Of a DNA stretch of 64,000 bases, positions 16,461 to 26,104 are shown one piece after another. The position numbers were made by a program, and so were the translations under genes. This DNA is from an uncultured Bacillaceae bacterium (GTDB lineage: Bacteria > Bacillota > Bacilli > Bacillales > Bacillaceae_L), in NCBI GenBank assembly GCA_947497585.1, contig CANMHG010000001.1:620001-684000 (forward strand), in the 5' to 3' direction. Each line of letters opens with the position of its first letter. Within the stretch, counting starts at the first letter, position 1. The notes below the pieces were generated by a model. That model worked only from the letters and a program-made list of their open reading frames with translations. It ran no database searches and was not told where the DNA came from.

Positions 16461-19400
16461 CTAAATTTCTACTTTTACATCTGATTGCATTTCTTGTTTT
16501 GATGTTTTTATAAAGAATAGTTCATACACAACAGGCACAATAACTAGTGTTAACAAGGTTGATGATGTAAGACCACCAATTACTGTAACGGCTAATCCTT
16601 TTGATATGAGTGTTCCTGAAGAATTAGTCATAGCAAGTGGGATTAATGCCGCTATTGTTGCAAAGGCTGTCATTAGAATCGGGCGCAATCTAGTTTTTCC
16701 TGCTTCAACTAGTGAATTTCTTATCGATAATCCACGCGACCTGTTCTGACCTATACGGTCAACTAGCACGATTGCATTCGTTGTAACAATACCTATTAGC
16801 ATTAAGAAACCGATCATAACACTTACTGATAGAGGTTCCTTAACAATAAATAGCGAAACCAGCGAACCAATTGGTACAAACATGAGTGATGATAAAATAA
16901 TGAATGGGATTCTTGCTTGCCCAAACGTAACCAACATCGTTAGATACACTAACCCAATAGCTACAATAATGGCGATACCTAGTGATTGGAAGATTTCAAC
17001 CGTTTCGTCATTCCCTCCACCACTTGTTAACGATACACCTTCAGGTAAATCAAGTTTTTCTACTCCTGATTTTACTTCAGATGAAACAGCCTGCACATTA
17101 TTACCTTTCACTTGTCCGGAAACACGCGCGTAAACTTTCGTATCAAGCTTTTGAATAGATGTAAAAGCTTCTATTTCTTTTACTTCCGCAATCTCTGAAA
17201 GTTGAACAGGCCCTTTTTGAGAAAATAACATAATGCTTTCCAACTGTTCCTTCGATTCTACATCTTCATCAAAAGAGAGTTGAACTGACTGTTCTATGTT
17301 ATCTAATTTTAATGTTCCAACATTCACTGGCATTGTTTGATTACTAACAGTACCAATAATTTGAAAACCTGATAATCCATAATCACTTGCTTTCTGTGAA
17401 TCTATATCAATTAAAAATTGCTTTTGTTTCTCACTAAAGTTGTTCGTAATATATTTAAGGTCATTGTTTTTGTTCATATACTCTTCTACAATCGCTGCCG
17501 CTTCTTGAAGTGCTTCTAAATCATTAGAAAATAGGTCTACATCCACATTGTTGTTAGAAGGTGGGCCACCAGTTGACAACTCCTGAACACTAATTTTTAG
17601 ATCAGTGTTCTCATTTTGGGCGATCTCTTCTATCTTATTCTCTAACGATTTAATCGTATTTTCAACATTTACACCATCTTTTAGATTAATAAAATAGCTT
17701 GCTTTGTTATTCAACCTAAGACCTGTTGAGAAATCCCTTGCCCCGATGGCTGCTGTAACATCAGCAATTTCTGGTTGATTGCTAAACATTTCTTCCACAA
17801 GAAGTGAAATTTCGTTTGTACCTTCCAATGATGTGGATGAAGGTAATTCAATCGAAGTAGTCAAAATTTTTGACTCTTCATTAGGAATAAACGTGAAACC
17901 TAATGAAGGTACAACTGCAAAAGATCCAAATAGCATTACAAAAGAAAGAACTAAAATTATAAACTTATGATTTAACGATTTTTCAATTAGTCGACCGTAG
18001 AATCGTTGAAGTGCTCCCTCTTTCTTCTCAACTGGTACCTTCTTGAATGAAAATTTTGCCAGAATCGGTACAATCGTAATAGAAACAAGTAAGGATGCTA
18101 ATAATGAGAAAATAATCGTTAGTGCAAAAGGTAAAAAGAATTCACCTGTAATTCCTCCAACAAAACCAATTGGAAGAAATACAACAACCGTTGTTAATGT
18201 GGATGATGTGATTGCTTTTAGAATCTCCTTTGTAGATTCGATAATTACATGATCAGACATTCCCTCATTCGACTTTCGAACACGTCTAAAGATATTCTCT
18301 ATTACTACAATACTATCATCAACTACTCGACCTACTGCTACTGCCATTCCACCTAGAGTCATAATGTTTAAAGAAATATCCATTTGCTTTAGGAAGATCG
18401 CTGCTATTAAGAGTGATAATGGAATAGATATAATAGCAATGATGGTAGCTCTTGCATTACGTAAAAAGATTAATACTGCTATGGAAGCAAATAAAGCACC
18501 GAGTAAGCCTTCTTTCACTAATGTACTAACAGATTTTTCGATGTCCTTAGCAGAATCAATTCCAATCTCATAATCTAATTGATCATCATACTTCTTTAGA
18601 ACGTTCATAACTTGATCGGCTACTTCAACAGTGTTTGCATCCTGTTTTTTAGTGATCGCCATAGATAGAGAATTTTTTTGATTGAAACGAGCTAACTCAC
18701 TTTTCTCAGTTATTGATTCAATTTTTGCTACATCATTTAAGTTTATCTGTTGAGTATTTCCCCCACCAAAAGCAGATGTAAGTTGCAAGTTTTCTAATGC
18801 AGAAATAGAATCTAATTTTTCTTCCACTCGAATAGGTATTTGGACTTCATTGTCGTTTATTTTTCCAGCAGGAAATGAAATAAACTTTTCATAAATTTGA
18901 TTTTTAATACTACTAAGTGTAAGCCCTGCCTGTTCAGCTTTCTCTTTATTAACAGTGATTTGAACTAGGCTATTCGTTAGTCCAGCTACAGACACATTAT
19001 TAATGCCCTTTATTTTTTTTAGTTCTGGTATGACAGAATCCTTCATTATTTCTTCAATACTCTCTCCATCTGAACTAAAGAAAGAAATATTATAGATAGG
19101 AAAAGCTCCGAAAGACAATCTGTTTAACTTGATATCAGCTTCCTCAGGTAAACCAATATCACCTAAACCTGAATTAATTTGTTGCTCTACTCTGTCTAAA
19201 TCAGTATCAAATGGAAATTCTAGATTAATTAATCCAATACTGTCATAGACTGAACTTGTTATCTTTGTAACTCCTTCTAATGAATCAAATTTATCTTCGA
19301 GCTTTGAAACTACTTGTTCGTTGACATCATCAGGTGATGCACCTGGATAAATCGCCTCAATCGTTATTTGTGGGAATTCAATTTCTGGAAATTGGTCCAC

Positions 19401-19502
19401 CTTAAGCTTAGAAAAAGAATAGATTCCCCCTAATACAAACAAGAATGAAATAATAAATACAGCAACCGCATTTTTTAAACTAAACCTCGTTAAAAAGTTC
19501 AT
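16461..19502 (-). CDS. swrC: RND family efflux transporter, SwrC/AcrB-like
   Basis: 1013 residues from ATG 19502, which follows AAGGAG; longer frames run into the promoter. It has the AcrB architecture: helix 1 (VAVFIISFLFVLGG), a large external loop (about 35-330), six helices with GGMAVAVGRVVDDSIVVIEN (the two Asp residues of the proton relay in TM4), a second external loop and a second set of helices with GIVTTNAIVLVD. The Gram-positive homologue SwrC (YerP) of B. subtilis exports surfactin and other amphiphiles. The gene lies downstream of a TetR gene and its promoter contains a perfect palindromic operator. The exact substrate is unknown. Confidence 0.88.
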   Translation of the reverse strand: MNFLTRFSLKNAVAVFIISFLFVLGGIYSFSKLKVDQFPEIEFPQITIEAIYPGASPDDVNEQVVSKLEDKFDSLEGVTKITSSVYDSIGLINLEFPFDTDLDRVEQQINSGLGDIGLPEEADIKLNRLSFGAFPIYNISFFSSDGESIEEIMKDSVIPELKKIKGINNVSVAGLTNSLVQITVNKEKAEQAGLTLSSIKNQIYEKFISFPAGKINDNEVQIPIRVEEKLDSISALENLQLTSAFGGGNTQQINLNDVAKIESITEKSELARFNQKNSLSMAITKKQDANTVEVADQVMNVLKKYDDQLDYEIGIDSAKDIEKSVSTLVKEGLLGALFASIAVLIFLRNARATIIAIISIPLSLLIAAIFLKQMDISLNIMTLGGMAVAVGRVVDDSIVVIENIFRRVRKSNEGMSDHVIIESTKEILKAITSSTLTTVVVFLPIGFVGGITGEFFLPFALTIIFSLLASLLVSITIVPILAKFSFKKVPVEKKEGALQRFYGRLIEKSLNHKFIILVLSFVMLFGSFAVVPSLGFTFIPNEESKILTTSIELPSSTSLEGTNEISLLVEEMFSNQPEIADVTAAIGARDFSTGLRLNNKASYFINLKDGVNVENTIKSLENKIEEIAQNENTDLKISVQELSTGGPPSNNNVDVDLFSNDLEALQEAAAIVEEYMNKNNDLKYITNNFSEKQKQFLIDIDSQKASDYGLSGFQIIGTVSNQTMPVNVGTLKLDNIEQSVQLSFDEDVESKEQLESIMLFSQKGPVQLSEIAEVKEIEAFTSIQKLDTKVYARVSGQVKGNNVQAVSSEVKSGVEKLDLPEGVSLTSGGGNDETVEIFQSLGIAIIVAIGLVYLTMLVTFGQARIPFIILSSLMFVPIGSLVSLFIVKEPLSVSVMIGFLMLIGIVTTNAIVLVDRIGQNRSRGLSIRNSLVEAGKTRLRPILMTAFATIAALIPLAMTNSSGTLISKGLAVTVIGGLTSSTLLTLVIVPVVYELFFIKTSKQEMQSDVKVEI

Positions 19503-19542
19503 ACTTTTGTTTTCTCCTTCATGAAAATATAATGATAAATAG

Positions 19543-19580
19543 ATTATACAAAATCTATACATACCTATCAAGTGATAGGT
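19543..19580 (-). promoter_or_regulatory. Promoter of the RND pump with embedded TetR-type operator
   Basis: Minus strand -35 TTGATA (19566-19571), 17-bp spacer, -10 TATAAT (19543-19548). The 18-bp perfect palindrome ACCTATCAAGTGATAGGT (19563-19580) covers the -35. A close relative of it lies in front of the adjacent TetR gene at 20267-20284. Confidence 0.85.
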
Positions 19581-19591
19581 TAAGAAAATAA

Positions 19592-19623
19592 GAAAAACTT
19601 TAACATTTCTTTTTGTTAAAGTT
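19592..19623 (-). terminator. Terminator of the TetR gene
   Basis: Minus strand AACTTTAACA / TGTTAAAGTT perfect 10-bp stem followed by TTTC, between the TetR stop codon and the RND promoter. Confidence 0.8.
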
Positions 19624-19637
19624 CTCCTGTGTTCATT

Positions 19638-20231
19638 CTATGATGACGATAAACCATAAAGAATTACATTTGTATAAAATCTTGCTTGGTCTTTTGCCAT
19701 ATTTTCTTTCATTTTATAGTCAGTATCCTTTGAGGAAAGTAAACCTAAAAGCAGGTAAGCTGTAGGGACGGGGAAAGTACCAAACTCAGTTGGATTTCTT
19801 AGTTTTTTGGCTTTAATCCCTTTTTCAAATATTGAAGCAATCGGATCTTGATAAGATGAGATCCACCATTCTCGAATTTGGTCTTGATGCTCTTTGTTCA
19901 ATTCTCTTTCAATATCGTGAAACATTTGTCCCATGGAAGGAGGTTTATTAATAAGAATATAGTAAGTGACTTGGAATAGACATTCCTCAATATCATTTTC
20001 AAATCTTTTAATAATTCGATGGAGAGCGTTTTGCATATCCAACAATTCAGTTCTTAAGACTTCCAAATAAATAGCCTTTTTATTGGAAAAATGATGATAA
20101 AGTGTTGGCTGGGTAATACCACATGCTTCTGCAATTCTTCTTGTAGAAACAGCACGATAACCTAACTCCATAAAAAGCTCTTGTGCTACTCTTACAATTT
20201 TTTGATGTGTATGGCTTGTATTATGTTCCAT
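19638..20231 (-). CDS. TetR/AcrR family regulator of the RND pump
   Basis: 197 residues from ATG 20231 (AAAGGG upstream). The N-terminal TetR helix-turn-helix reads VSTRRIAEACGITQPTLYHH followed by FSNKKAIYLEVL. The C-terminal ligand domain is unassigned. It lies directly upstream of the SwrC-like pump on the same strand but is separated from it by a terminator and a second promoter. Matching operators in front of both genes indicate that it represses the pump and itself. A longer frame to 20327 would include the operator and lacks a binding site. Confidence 0.88.
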   Translation of the reverse strand: MEHNTSHTHQKIVRVAQELFMELGYRAVSTRRIAEACGITQPTLYHHFSNKKAIYLEVLRTELLDMQNALHRIIKRFENDIEECLFQVTYYILINKPPSMGQMFHDIERELNKEHQDQIREWWISSYQDPIASIFEKGIKAKKLRNPTEFGTFPVPTAYLLLGLLSSKDTDYKMKENMAKDQARFYTNVILYGLSSS

Positions 20232-20266
20232 AGACAAAATCCCTTTCACATATACGAAATCATCAA

Positions 20267-20284
20267 ACCTATCACTTGATAAAG
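20267..20284 (-). promoter_or_regulatory. Second TetR-type operator (autoregulatory)
   Basis: ACCTATCACTTGATAAAG shares the CTATCA-N2-TGATA core with the perfect palindrome at 19563-19580; only the outer bases of one arm differ. It lies about 35-50 bp before the TetR start codon. Confidence 0.75.
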
Positions 20285-20504
20285 CAATAATGTAAGCCTT
20301 GTTTACTTTAAAAACGAGTTTGTTCATTAAGTTTATAGTATTTTTTCTTATTTTTCCATTCCTAGCATACAGGTTTAAACATTAAACTGAATAGTATAAT
20401 TTAATTATACAAATTATATACAAAAAATAGCAAACAAATCACAATATAGATAGATTCATTTGCTTGCTATTTCTTATTAGACTCTTAAATATTTTAAATA
20501 TGAT

Positions 20505-21920
20505 TTATCTATCAAGCAAAGATGCACCTGAAATTCCCGGGTTTGTCATCTCATATGGATCTAGAATGATATTAAGTTCTTCTTCGGTTAAAACATCATA
20601 TCTTAAGCATAGTTCTCGAACAGGTACTCCGTTTAATATCGCTTCTCTTGCAATTCTAGAAGCTACTTCGTATCCGATATGTGGATTAACTGCTGTAAGT
20701 ACTCCTGCACTCTTTTCCACATATTCTTTTAATCTCTCTTCATTTGCCTTTATACCTTTTAAGCAATTGTCAGTGAAGGTACGGAAAGCATTATTCATAA
20801 TGCTAATGGATTGAAGAAGGTTAAAGACTAAAACCGGCTCCATTACATTCAACTCCAACTGACCAGCTTCAGAGGCAAGGCAAATTGTTTGGTCATTTCC
20901 TACTACTTGGAAAGCAACCTGATTAATAAGTTCTGGCAAAACAGGATTAACTTTACCAGGCATAATTGAGGACCCTGGTTGTCTTGCAGGTAACATTATT
21001 TCTGCCAAACCTGCTCTTGGGCCGGAAGCCATTAACCTAAGGTCATTTGCAATTTTTGACATGTTTAACATGCAAACTTTCAGTACTCCTGATACTTCTG
21101 TGTACGCATCTGTATTTTGAGTTGCATCAACCAGATGTTCAGCGCCAGTTAACTCAAATCCACTAATATCTTTTAGGTATTTTACGACTAATTCAATGTA
21201 ACGGGGGTCAGCATTTAATCCAGTTCCAACAGCCGTTGCACCCATGTTTACTTCATATAGATGTTGCCTAGATTGTTTAATTCGATTTATATCACGCTCG
21301 ATAACACGACTATACGCTTCGAATTCCTGCCCAAGACGAATTGGAACAGCATCCTGTAAATGGGTGCGCCCCATTTTAATTATATGATTAAAGTCCATCG
21401 CCTTTTGTTTGAATGCAGCGTGCATATCTTCCATTGTTTTAAGTAACTTTTCTAACAGACTTAACACTGCAATATGGATTGCCGTAGGGAAAGCATCATT
21501 TGTAGATTGAGCCATATTCACATGTGTATTTGGACTACAATAGACATAATCTCCTTTTTCTTGTCCAAGAAGTTCAAGCGCACGATTGGCAATTACTTCA
21601 TTAATGTTCATATTAATAGAAGTTCCTGCTCCACCTTGGATAGGGTCCACAATGATTTGGTCATGCCATTTGCCTTCTATCAACTCATCTGCTGCCTTTA
21701 CGATATTTTCCCCAATTCCGGAGTAAAGGTGTTGAATATCCATATTTGCAAGTGCAGCCGCTTTTTTCACAATAGCCATTGCCTTAATAAGCTCTTCGTT
21801 AATTCTGTATCCGGTAATAGGAAAATTTTCAACTGCTCGAAGTGTTTGAATTCCATAATATGCATTGATAGGTACTTCTTTCGTTCCTAAAAAATCTTTT
21901 TCAGTTCGCATTTGATTCAT
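20505..21920 (-). CDS. aspA: Aspartate ammonia-lyase
   Basis: About 471 residues, matching the size of bacterial aspartases; it converts L-aspartate to fumarate and ammonia in the cytosol. The fumarase/aspartase superfamily signature GSSIMPGKVNPV is present, along with the substrate-binding TGTHLQ-type segment (MGRTHLQDAVP), QGGAGTSINMN and SPNTHVNMAQSTND. ATG 21920 is used because AAAGGAA directly abuts the in-frame ATG 21932. A sigma-A promoter (22004-22032) and a possible CcpA site (22059-22074) lie upstream. It appears monocistronic. Confidence 0.93.
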   Translation of the reverse strand: MNQMRTEKDFLGTKEVPINAYYGIQTLRAVENFPITGYRINEELIKAMAIVKKAAALANMDIQHLYSGIGENIVKAADELIEGKWHDQIIVDPIQGGAGTSINMNINEVIANRALELLGQEKGDYVYCSPNTHVNMAQSTNDAFPTAIHIAVLSLLEKLLKTMEDMHAAFKQKAMDFNHIIKMGRTHLQDAVPIRLGQEFEAYSRVIERDINRIKQSRQHLYEVNMGATAVGTGLNADPRYIELVVKYLKDISGFELTGAEHLVDATQNTDAYTEVSGVLKVCMLNMSKIANDLRLMASGPRAGLAEIMLPARQPGSSIMPGKVNPVLPELINQVAFQVVGNDQTICLASEAGQLELNVMEPVLVFNLLQSISIMNNAFRTFTDNCLKGIKANEERLKEYVEKSAGVLTAVNPHIGYEVASRIAREAILNGVPVRELCLRYDVLTEEELNIILDPYEMTNPGISGASLLDR

Positions 21921-22003
21921 AATTGATGACATTTCCTTTCAGACTCTTCTAGTTAGCTATACAACAAATCCAATTCTATTAATCTTAATGGTAGTTCTAT
22001 CCT

Positions 22004-22032
22004 ATTAAAACAAATAGTACAGAAAACCTCAA
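22004..22032 (-). promoter_or_regulatory. Probable sigma-A promoter of aspA
   Basis: Minus strand TTGAGG (22027-22032), 17-bp spacer, TTTAAT (22004-22009), about 80 bp before the aspA start. Confidence 0.55.
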
Positions 22033-22058
22033 GTTGTTTTTGTTATGTATTAGAAGAA

Positions 22059-22074
22059 AAGAAAGCGTTACCAA
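22059..22074. promoter_or_regulatory. Possible CcpA (cre) site upstream of aspA
   Basis: AAGAAAGCGTTACCAA matches the Bacillus cre consensus WTGNAARCGNWWWCAW with two mismatches. It lies about 30 bp upstream of the aspA -35 hexamer. The rest of 21933-22190 shows nothing else I can name. Confidence 0.4.
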
Positions 22075-22189
22075 AGTGATAGCTAGTTCTTAAGCAATTA
22101 GTACCGAAAAAATGAAGAATTTCTTAAGATTTATAGAAATATAAAGTATTAATCAGACATAACTATCTTATCTAGTAAAATTTTACCTC

Positions 22190-22229
22190 AAAAATAAAAT
22201 AAAGCGATAACCTTTAATAGGGTTATCGC
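22190..22229 (-). terminator. Terminator of the small minus-strand genes
   Basis: GCGATAACC / GGTTATCGC 9-bp stem (22204-22229) followed on the minus strand by TTTATTTTATTTTTG. Confidence 0.75.
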
Positions 22230-22284
22230 CTTATTGCATGGATGCATTTTTTTGCTATTGAATTTTTAAAGATATTTTCACTTA

Positions 22285-22419
22285 CTATTTTTTCTTACGA
22301 ACATTATCATTTGGCGAATCTCCAGTTCCATCCTTTGCATCACTATTAGGGGTTCCAAAGATTTGATTGTCTTTGGTTACTTTTGCACCTTCTAGAAACT
22401 TTTCTTTCGTCTTCTTCAT
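22285..22419 (-). CDS. Small hydrophilic protein (44 aa), unknown
   Basis: ATG 22419 to TAG 22285, with AGGAG nine bases before the start; an in-frame ATG three codons earlier abuts the binding site. The product (MKKTKEKFLEGAK at the start, DGTGDSPNDN near the end, KKK tail) is highly charged, without a membrane segment or cysteine. I do not recognise a family. A good ribosome binding site and a terminator support it as a gene. It lies 29 bp after another tiny ORF on the same strand. Confidence 0.55.
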   Translation of the reverse strand: MKKTKEKFLEGAKVTKDNQIFGTPNSDAKDGTGDSPNDNVRKKK

Positions 22420-22448
22420 GTCATTCATCTCCTGTTTCTATATGTAGA

Positions 22449-22616
22449 TTATTTTAATGGACTTTTACTTTCTTGGACTCCTACAAAAACTTCTCCAATT
22501 TTAGTAGGGCTAACTTGATTTGATTCTTCTCTTCCTTTTTCAAATCCAGGCTGGGTTGTACCTGTTGACATTAGTGGTTGTTCAACAAGATCTGGCGTTT
22601 TATCGTTGCCCGGCAT
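22449..22616 (-). CDS. Small hydrophilic protein (55 aa), unknown
   Basis: Starts at ATG 22616 behind AAAGGGGAG and encodes 55 residues (MPGNDKTPDLVEQPLMSTG at the start) rich in Pro, Ser, Thr, Gln and Glu, probably unstructured. A longer frame extends upstream but lacks a binding site and is hydrophobic nonsense. Co-directional with the 44-residue ORF downstream, probably one transcript. No family recognised. Confidence 0.55.
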   Translation of the reverse strand: MPGNDKTPDLVEQPLMSTGTTQPGFEKGREESNQVSPTKIGEVFVGVQESKSPLK

Positions 22617-22767
22617 ACAATCTCCCCTTTCTACTATTACTATTTTTTGCTTGTGTTTTAAGGAATATACAATAATAAACTTGAATTGTTTTAGTTGCAA
22701 AATAGTGAATAAAAAATGAGGTAAAAAGAAATATTGTAGAGAGACATTTAATGAAGGGGTGCGTTAG

Positions 22768-22911
22768 ATGGAGAAAAAAGATCATGCAGAAAATCAAGTA
22801 ATGTTCATAACCAATTCAGCTTATGACGAGCTTCATAATAAGAAAAAACATGAGACCGAATATGCCGAAGAAATGTTTTATAAATATGACTGCCAGGATG
22901 AAGATTGTTAA
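22768..22911 (+). CDS. Small acidic protein (47 aa) with C-terminal Cys pair, unknown
   Basis: ATG 22768 to TAA 22909-22911 behind GAAGGGG. The 47-residue product is strongly charged and ends in YKYDCQDEDC, two cysteines five residues apart at the very end. It is divergent from the two minus-strand tiny ORFs and is followed by a strong terminator at 22956-23000. The family is not recognised. Confidence 0.5.
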   Translation: MEKKDHAENQVMFITNSAYDELHNKKKHETEYAEEMFYKYDCQDEDC

Positions 22912-22955
22912 ATAGCTGACATGAGCAAACCCATGATAATTAGGCTCTTACAAAC

Positions 22956-23000
22956 AACATAAAAGCAAACCCTATTTTGTATAGAGTTTGCTTTTATGTT
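22956..23000. terminator. Bidirectional terminator
   Basis: ACATAAAAGCAAAC...GTTTGCTTTTATGT stem of about 18 bp with one mismatch and T-rich flanks on both strands. It serves the 47-residue ORF (+) and the flavin monooxygenase gene (-). Confidence 0.85.
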
Positions 23001-24002
23001 TTATTTTCCATCCACAACTTCTTTTAAGATTTCGTATGAACGTTTTTGTTTAACTGGGTCAAAGATATAAGATACCGCCATTAGTTCATCCACATTGTAT
23101 TTCTCTTGAAAATTGGTTAACTGATTACGAATGGAATCTTTATTACCTATTAAAGTTACGCTTGTCATCGATGATGCCATTAGCTCTTCATGCTCTGTCC
23201 AAATACCTTCCATACTATCTACAGGAGGCTGCATTGGTCTTGAAGTGCCGCGAACCACATTTAGGAAAAACCGCTGCATTGTCGTCATTTCACGTCTAGC
23301 TTCTTCATCATTTTCAGTGGCAATTACATTCAAACATACCATCATGTATGGCTTATCTAAGTAATCAGATGGTTGGAATCGACTTCGGTAAATTGAAATT
23401 GCTTCCTCCATATATCTTGGTGCAAAGTGGGAAGCAAATGCATAAGGTAATCCTAATTTTGCAGCTAAATAAGCTGAATCCGTAGAAGATCCTAAAATAT
23501 AGATTGGTATATTTGTGTCAACACCTGGATATGCTTTTACATTTGTTTGTCGTTCAATCGGACCAAAATATTTTAGTAATTCATTCACATCTTCAGGAAA
23601 AGTATAGACGGAATCATGTTGCGAACGTCTTAATGCACTAGCTGTTGTCATATCTGTCCCTGGTGCACGACCTAAACCTAAGTCTAAGCGATCTGGGTAA
23701 ATCGTAGCCATTGTACCAAATTGTTCTGCAACTACAAGTGGAGAATGGTTTGGAAGCATAATTCCTCCAGAGCCTACACGGATTGTTTTGGTATTTTCTA
23801 GTGTATGTTTAATTAATATTGCAGTCGCGGAGCTAACAAGTGTTGGCGTATTATGATGTTCAGCAATCCAATAACGTTCATAGCCCATTTCTTCGGTTGC
23901 TTGTGCCAGTTCAACCATCGCGTCAATCGCTTCTTTAGCGTTTTGACCCTCTCGGATAGGAGCTAAATTTAGTACTGAAACAGGAATATTTATATTTGTC
24001 AT
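23001..24002 (-). CDS. LLM class flavin-dependent oxidoreductase (luciferase-like)
   Basis: 333 residues, the usual size of the single-component luciferase-like (MsnO8-type) group. Visible landmarks are [11 protein letters not shown] at the N terminus, [20 protein letters not shown] (flavin/substrate pocket), [20 protein letters not shown], and [10 protein letters not shown]. It would use reduced FMN and oxygen on an unknown substrate. ATG 24002 follows AAAGGAT. No flavin reductase gene is adjacent. Confidence 0.88.
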   Translation of the reverse strand: MTNINIPVSVLNLAPIREGQNAKEAIDAMVELAQATEEMGYERYWIAEHHNTPTLVSSATAILIKHTLENTKTIRVGSGGIMLPNHSPLVVAEQFGTMATIYPDRLDLGLGRAPGTDMTTASALRRSQHDSVYTFPEDVNELLKYFGPIERQTNVKAYPGVDTNIPIYILGSSTDSAYLAAKLGLPYAFASHFAPRYMEEAISIYRSRFQPSDYLDKPYMMVCLNVIATENDEEARREMTTMQRFFLNVVRGTSRPMQPPVDSMEGIWTEHEELMASSMTSVTLIGNKDSIRNQLTNFQEKYNVDELMAVSYIFDPVKQKRSYEILKEVVDGK

Positions 24003-24149
24003 TTCATTAATCCTTTCTTGATGAAGATTATATTACTATAGTAACAAGTCGGTTGGAAGAAACAAACTTTTATGCTTAAAATGTCATTTTTTGTTGAGTT
24101 TGAGACCTTTATACCAACTTTTTTTACAAAATTGCATTTTTTCACACAG

Positions 24150-24184
24150 AAAAGAGTAGGACATTGAATCCTACTCGAAAAAAA
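24150..24184 (-). terminator. Terminator of the M3 peptidase gene
   Basis: Minus strand GAGTAGGA / TCCTACTC 8-bp stem followed by TTTTC, directly after the stop at 24189. Confidence 0.75.
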
Positions 24185-24188
24185 TTTA

Positions 24189-25883
24189 TTAAAGTGATTT
24201 ATCATCAATCGTATTAAGATAAGTTTCAATCTCATCAATGACTGATTTAACACATCCATCTTCAAATGGAGAGATTAAATTCGCTTCTTTTACAAGGTTA
24301 GTAAATGATTGACTTCCACCTTGTTTACAAAGATGTAAATAGTCCTTCCATGCAACTTCTGAATTTTCTTGGGTACGTTTCCAGAATTGTAATGCGCAAA
24401 TTTGAGCTAAAGTGTAATCAATATAATAGAATGGCACTTTGTAAATGTGTCCTTGTTGCTGCCAAAACCCACCGTTTTCTAAGAAGTCATTACCTTCATA
24501 GTTACGATGCGGAAGGTACTTCTTCTCAATATCTCTCCAGGCCTGTTTACGCTCAGCCGGGGTAGCCTCTGGATTTGCATATACAAAATGTTGGAATTCA
24601 TCAACCGCGACACCGTAAGGAATGAACAATACAGCTTCACTTAAATGAGAGAACTTGTATTTATCCGTATCTTCTTTGAAGAACAACTCCATCCATGGCC
24701 ATGCAAAGAACTCCATACTCATTGAATGAATTTCACACGCTTCTAAAGTTGGGAAGCCATATTCAGGCACTTCAAAAACTCGGCTTTCAAATACTTGGAA
24801 AGCATGACCTACCTCATGTTTTAATACACGAACATCCCCTTTTGTACCATTAAAGTTTGCGAAGATATAGGGTGACTTATATTTACTAATGTACGTACAA
24901 TAGCCCCCACCAGCTTTACCTGATTTACTTAACAGGTCCATTAAGTTGTTCTCTACCATGTAGGTATAAAACTCATTCGTTTCTGGAGACATTTCCTCAT
25001 ACATTTTCTTCGCTTGTTCGACAATCCATTGGGCATCCCCTTTTGGATCAGGATTACCTGTTTTGAAGCTGAAGCTATCATCATAGTAGTTAAATGTATC
25101 TACACCAATACGTTCTTGTTGCTTTTGTTTTAATTTTGTAGCTAATGGAACGATGTACTCTTTTACTTGATCACGAAATTTAGCAACCATTTCAGCATCA
25201 TAATCTGTACGAGAAAGTCTTGCATAAGCTAATTCCGTAAAAGAAGAAAAGCCTAATTTCTTCGCAATACGAGTACGTACTTTTACAAGCTTGTCATACA
25301 AAGCATCTAATTGATCTGCATGTTCAACGAAAAAGTTGTACTTCGCTTCATTCGATTCTTTTCTTACAGTTCGGTCAGGAGATTGATGATAAGGCGTAAG
25401 TTGAGCAAGATTCTTTACTTCACCATCAAATGGTATCTTCGCAGAAGCTAGTAAGTTCACATATTCACTAACTAATTTATTTTCTTCTTGCATGTCTTTT
25501 AACACATCCGGTGAGAACGTTTTCAACTGACTATCAGCTAATAGGAATAATTGCTTACCCCATTTCTCCTCTAACTGGGAACGAAATTGTGAGCCAGTAA
25601 GTGCCTTATAGTATTTTGTGATTAGCCCTTTATAAGCTGGACCTACTTCATTAAAAAACTCTTTTTCTTTTTTATAAAATTCATCTGTTGTATCAATTGT
25701 TTGGCGAATTTGAACAATCTGTCTCATGCTTTCAAAGTCAGATCTAAGTTCGTTAATTTCTGCCATGACCTCATCCTGAACCTCAAAGGATACAGCCGAT
25801 TGAAACTTTTCTAGTAGTTGATTAAAGCTTGTCTCTACTTCTTCCATACTAGGTCTAGCATATTGATAATCTTTAAAATTCAT
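24189..25883 (-). CDS. M3 family oligoendopeptidase
   Basis: 564-residue cytosolic zinc peptidase of family M3B, which cleaves short peptides. The zinc motif HEVGH is at residues 356-360, and the third ligand is probably the Glu in LEACEIHSMSME about 28 residues later. The substrate-binding segment with GHIYKVPFYYIDYTLAQ, typical of the family, is near the C terminus. AAGGGGGA precedes ATG 25883. It is transcribed alone and ends in a hairpin terminator. It corresponds to the short (about 560 aa) oligoendopeptidases of Bacillus rather than to 600-residue PepF. Confidence 0.9.
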   Translation of the reverse strand: MNFKDYQYARPSMEEVETSFNQLLEKFQSAVSFEVQDEVMAEINELRSDFESMRQIVQIRQTIDTTDEFYKKEKEFFNEVGPAYKGLITKYYKALTGSQFRSQLEEKWGKQLFLLADSQLKTFSPDVLKDMQEENKLVSEYVNLLASAKIPFDGEVKNLAQLTPYHQSPDRTVRKESNEAKYNFFVEHADQLDALYDKLVKVRTRIAKKLGFSSFTELAYARLSRTDYDAEMVAKFRDQVKEYIVPLATKLKQKQQERIGVDTFNYYDDSFSFKTGNPDPKGDAQWIVEQAKKMYEEMSPETNEFYTYMVENNLMDLLSKSGKAGGGYCTYISKYKSPYIFANFNGTKGDVRVLKHEVGHAFQVFESRVFEVPEYGFPTLEACEIHSMSMEFFAWPWMELFFKEDTDKYKFSHLSEAVLFIPYGVAVDEFQHFVYANPEATPAERKQAWRDIEKKYLPHRNYEGNDFLENGGFWQQQGHIYKVPFYYIDYTLAQICALQFWKRTQENSEVAWKDYLHLCKQGGSQSFTNLVKEANLISPFEDGCVKSVIDEIETYLNTIDDKSL

Positions 25884-26104
25884 GAAAAATCCCCCTTAAA
25901 CATTTTACAAATTATGTATTATTTATTTGACAAGAACATACAATAACCTTTATTATCCATAAAACTTCGCCCCACGAAATAATTGTACCATAAATAGAAC
26001 AGGATGTAAGAAAAAAGGTATCTAATCAACAATAATTAGAATTGCAAAACAAAGAATGATAAAATTATGGCTCGTATACATTAATAAAGAAAGGTTTGAA
26101 TAGC

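Noticed and set aside
23999..24265. 88-codon minus-strand frame between the flavin monooxygenase and peptidase genes
   Set aside because: It overlaps the peptidase end in another frame, spans the terminator at 24150-24184 and reads as hydrophobic or basic nonsense.
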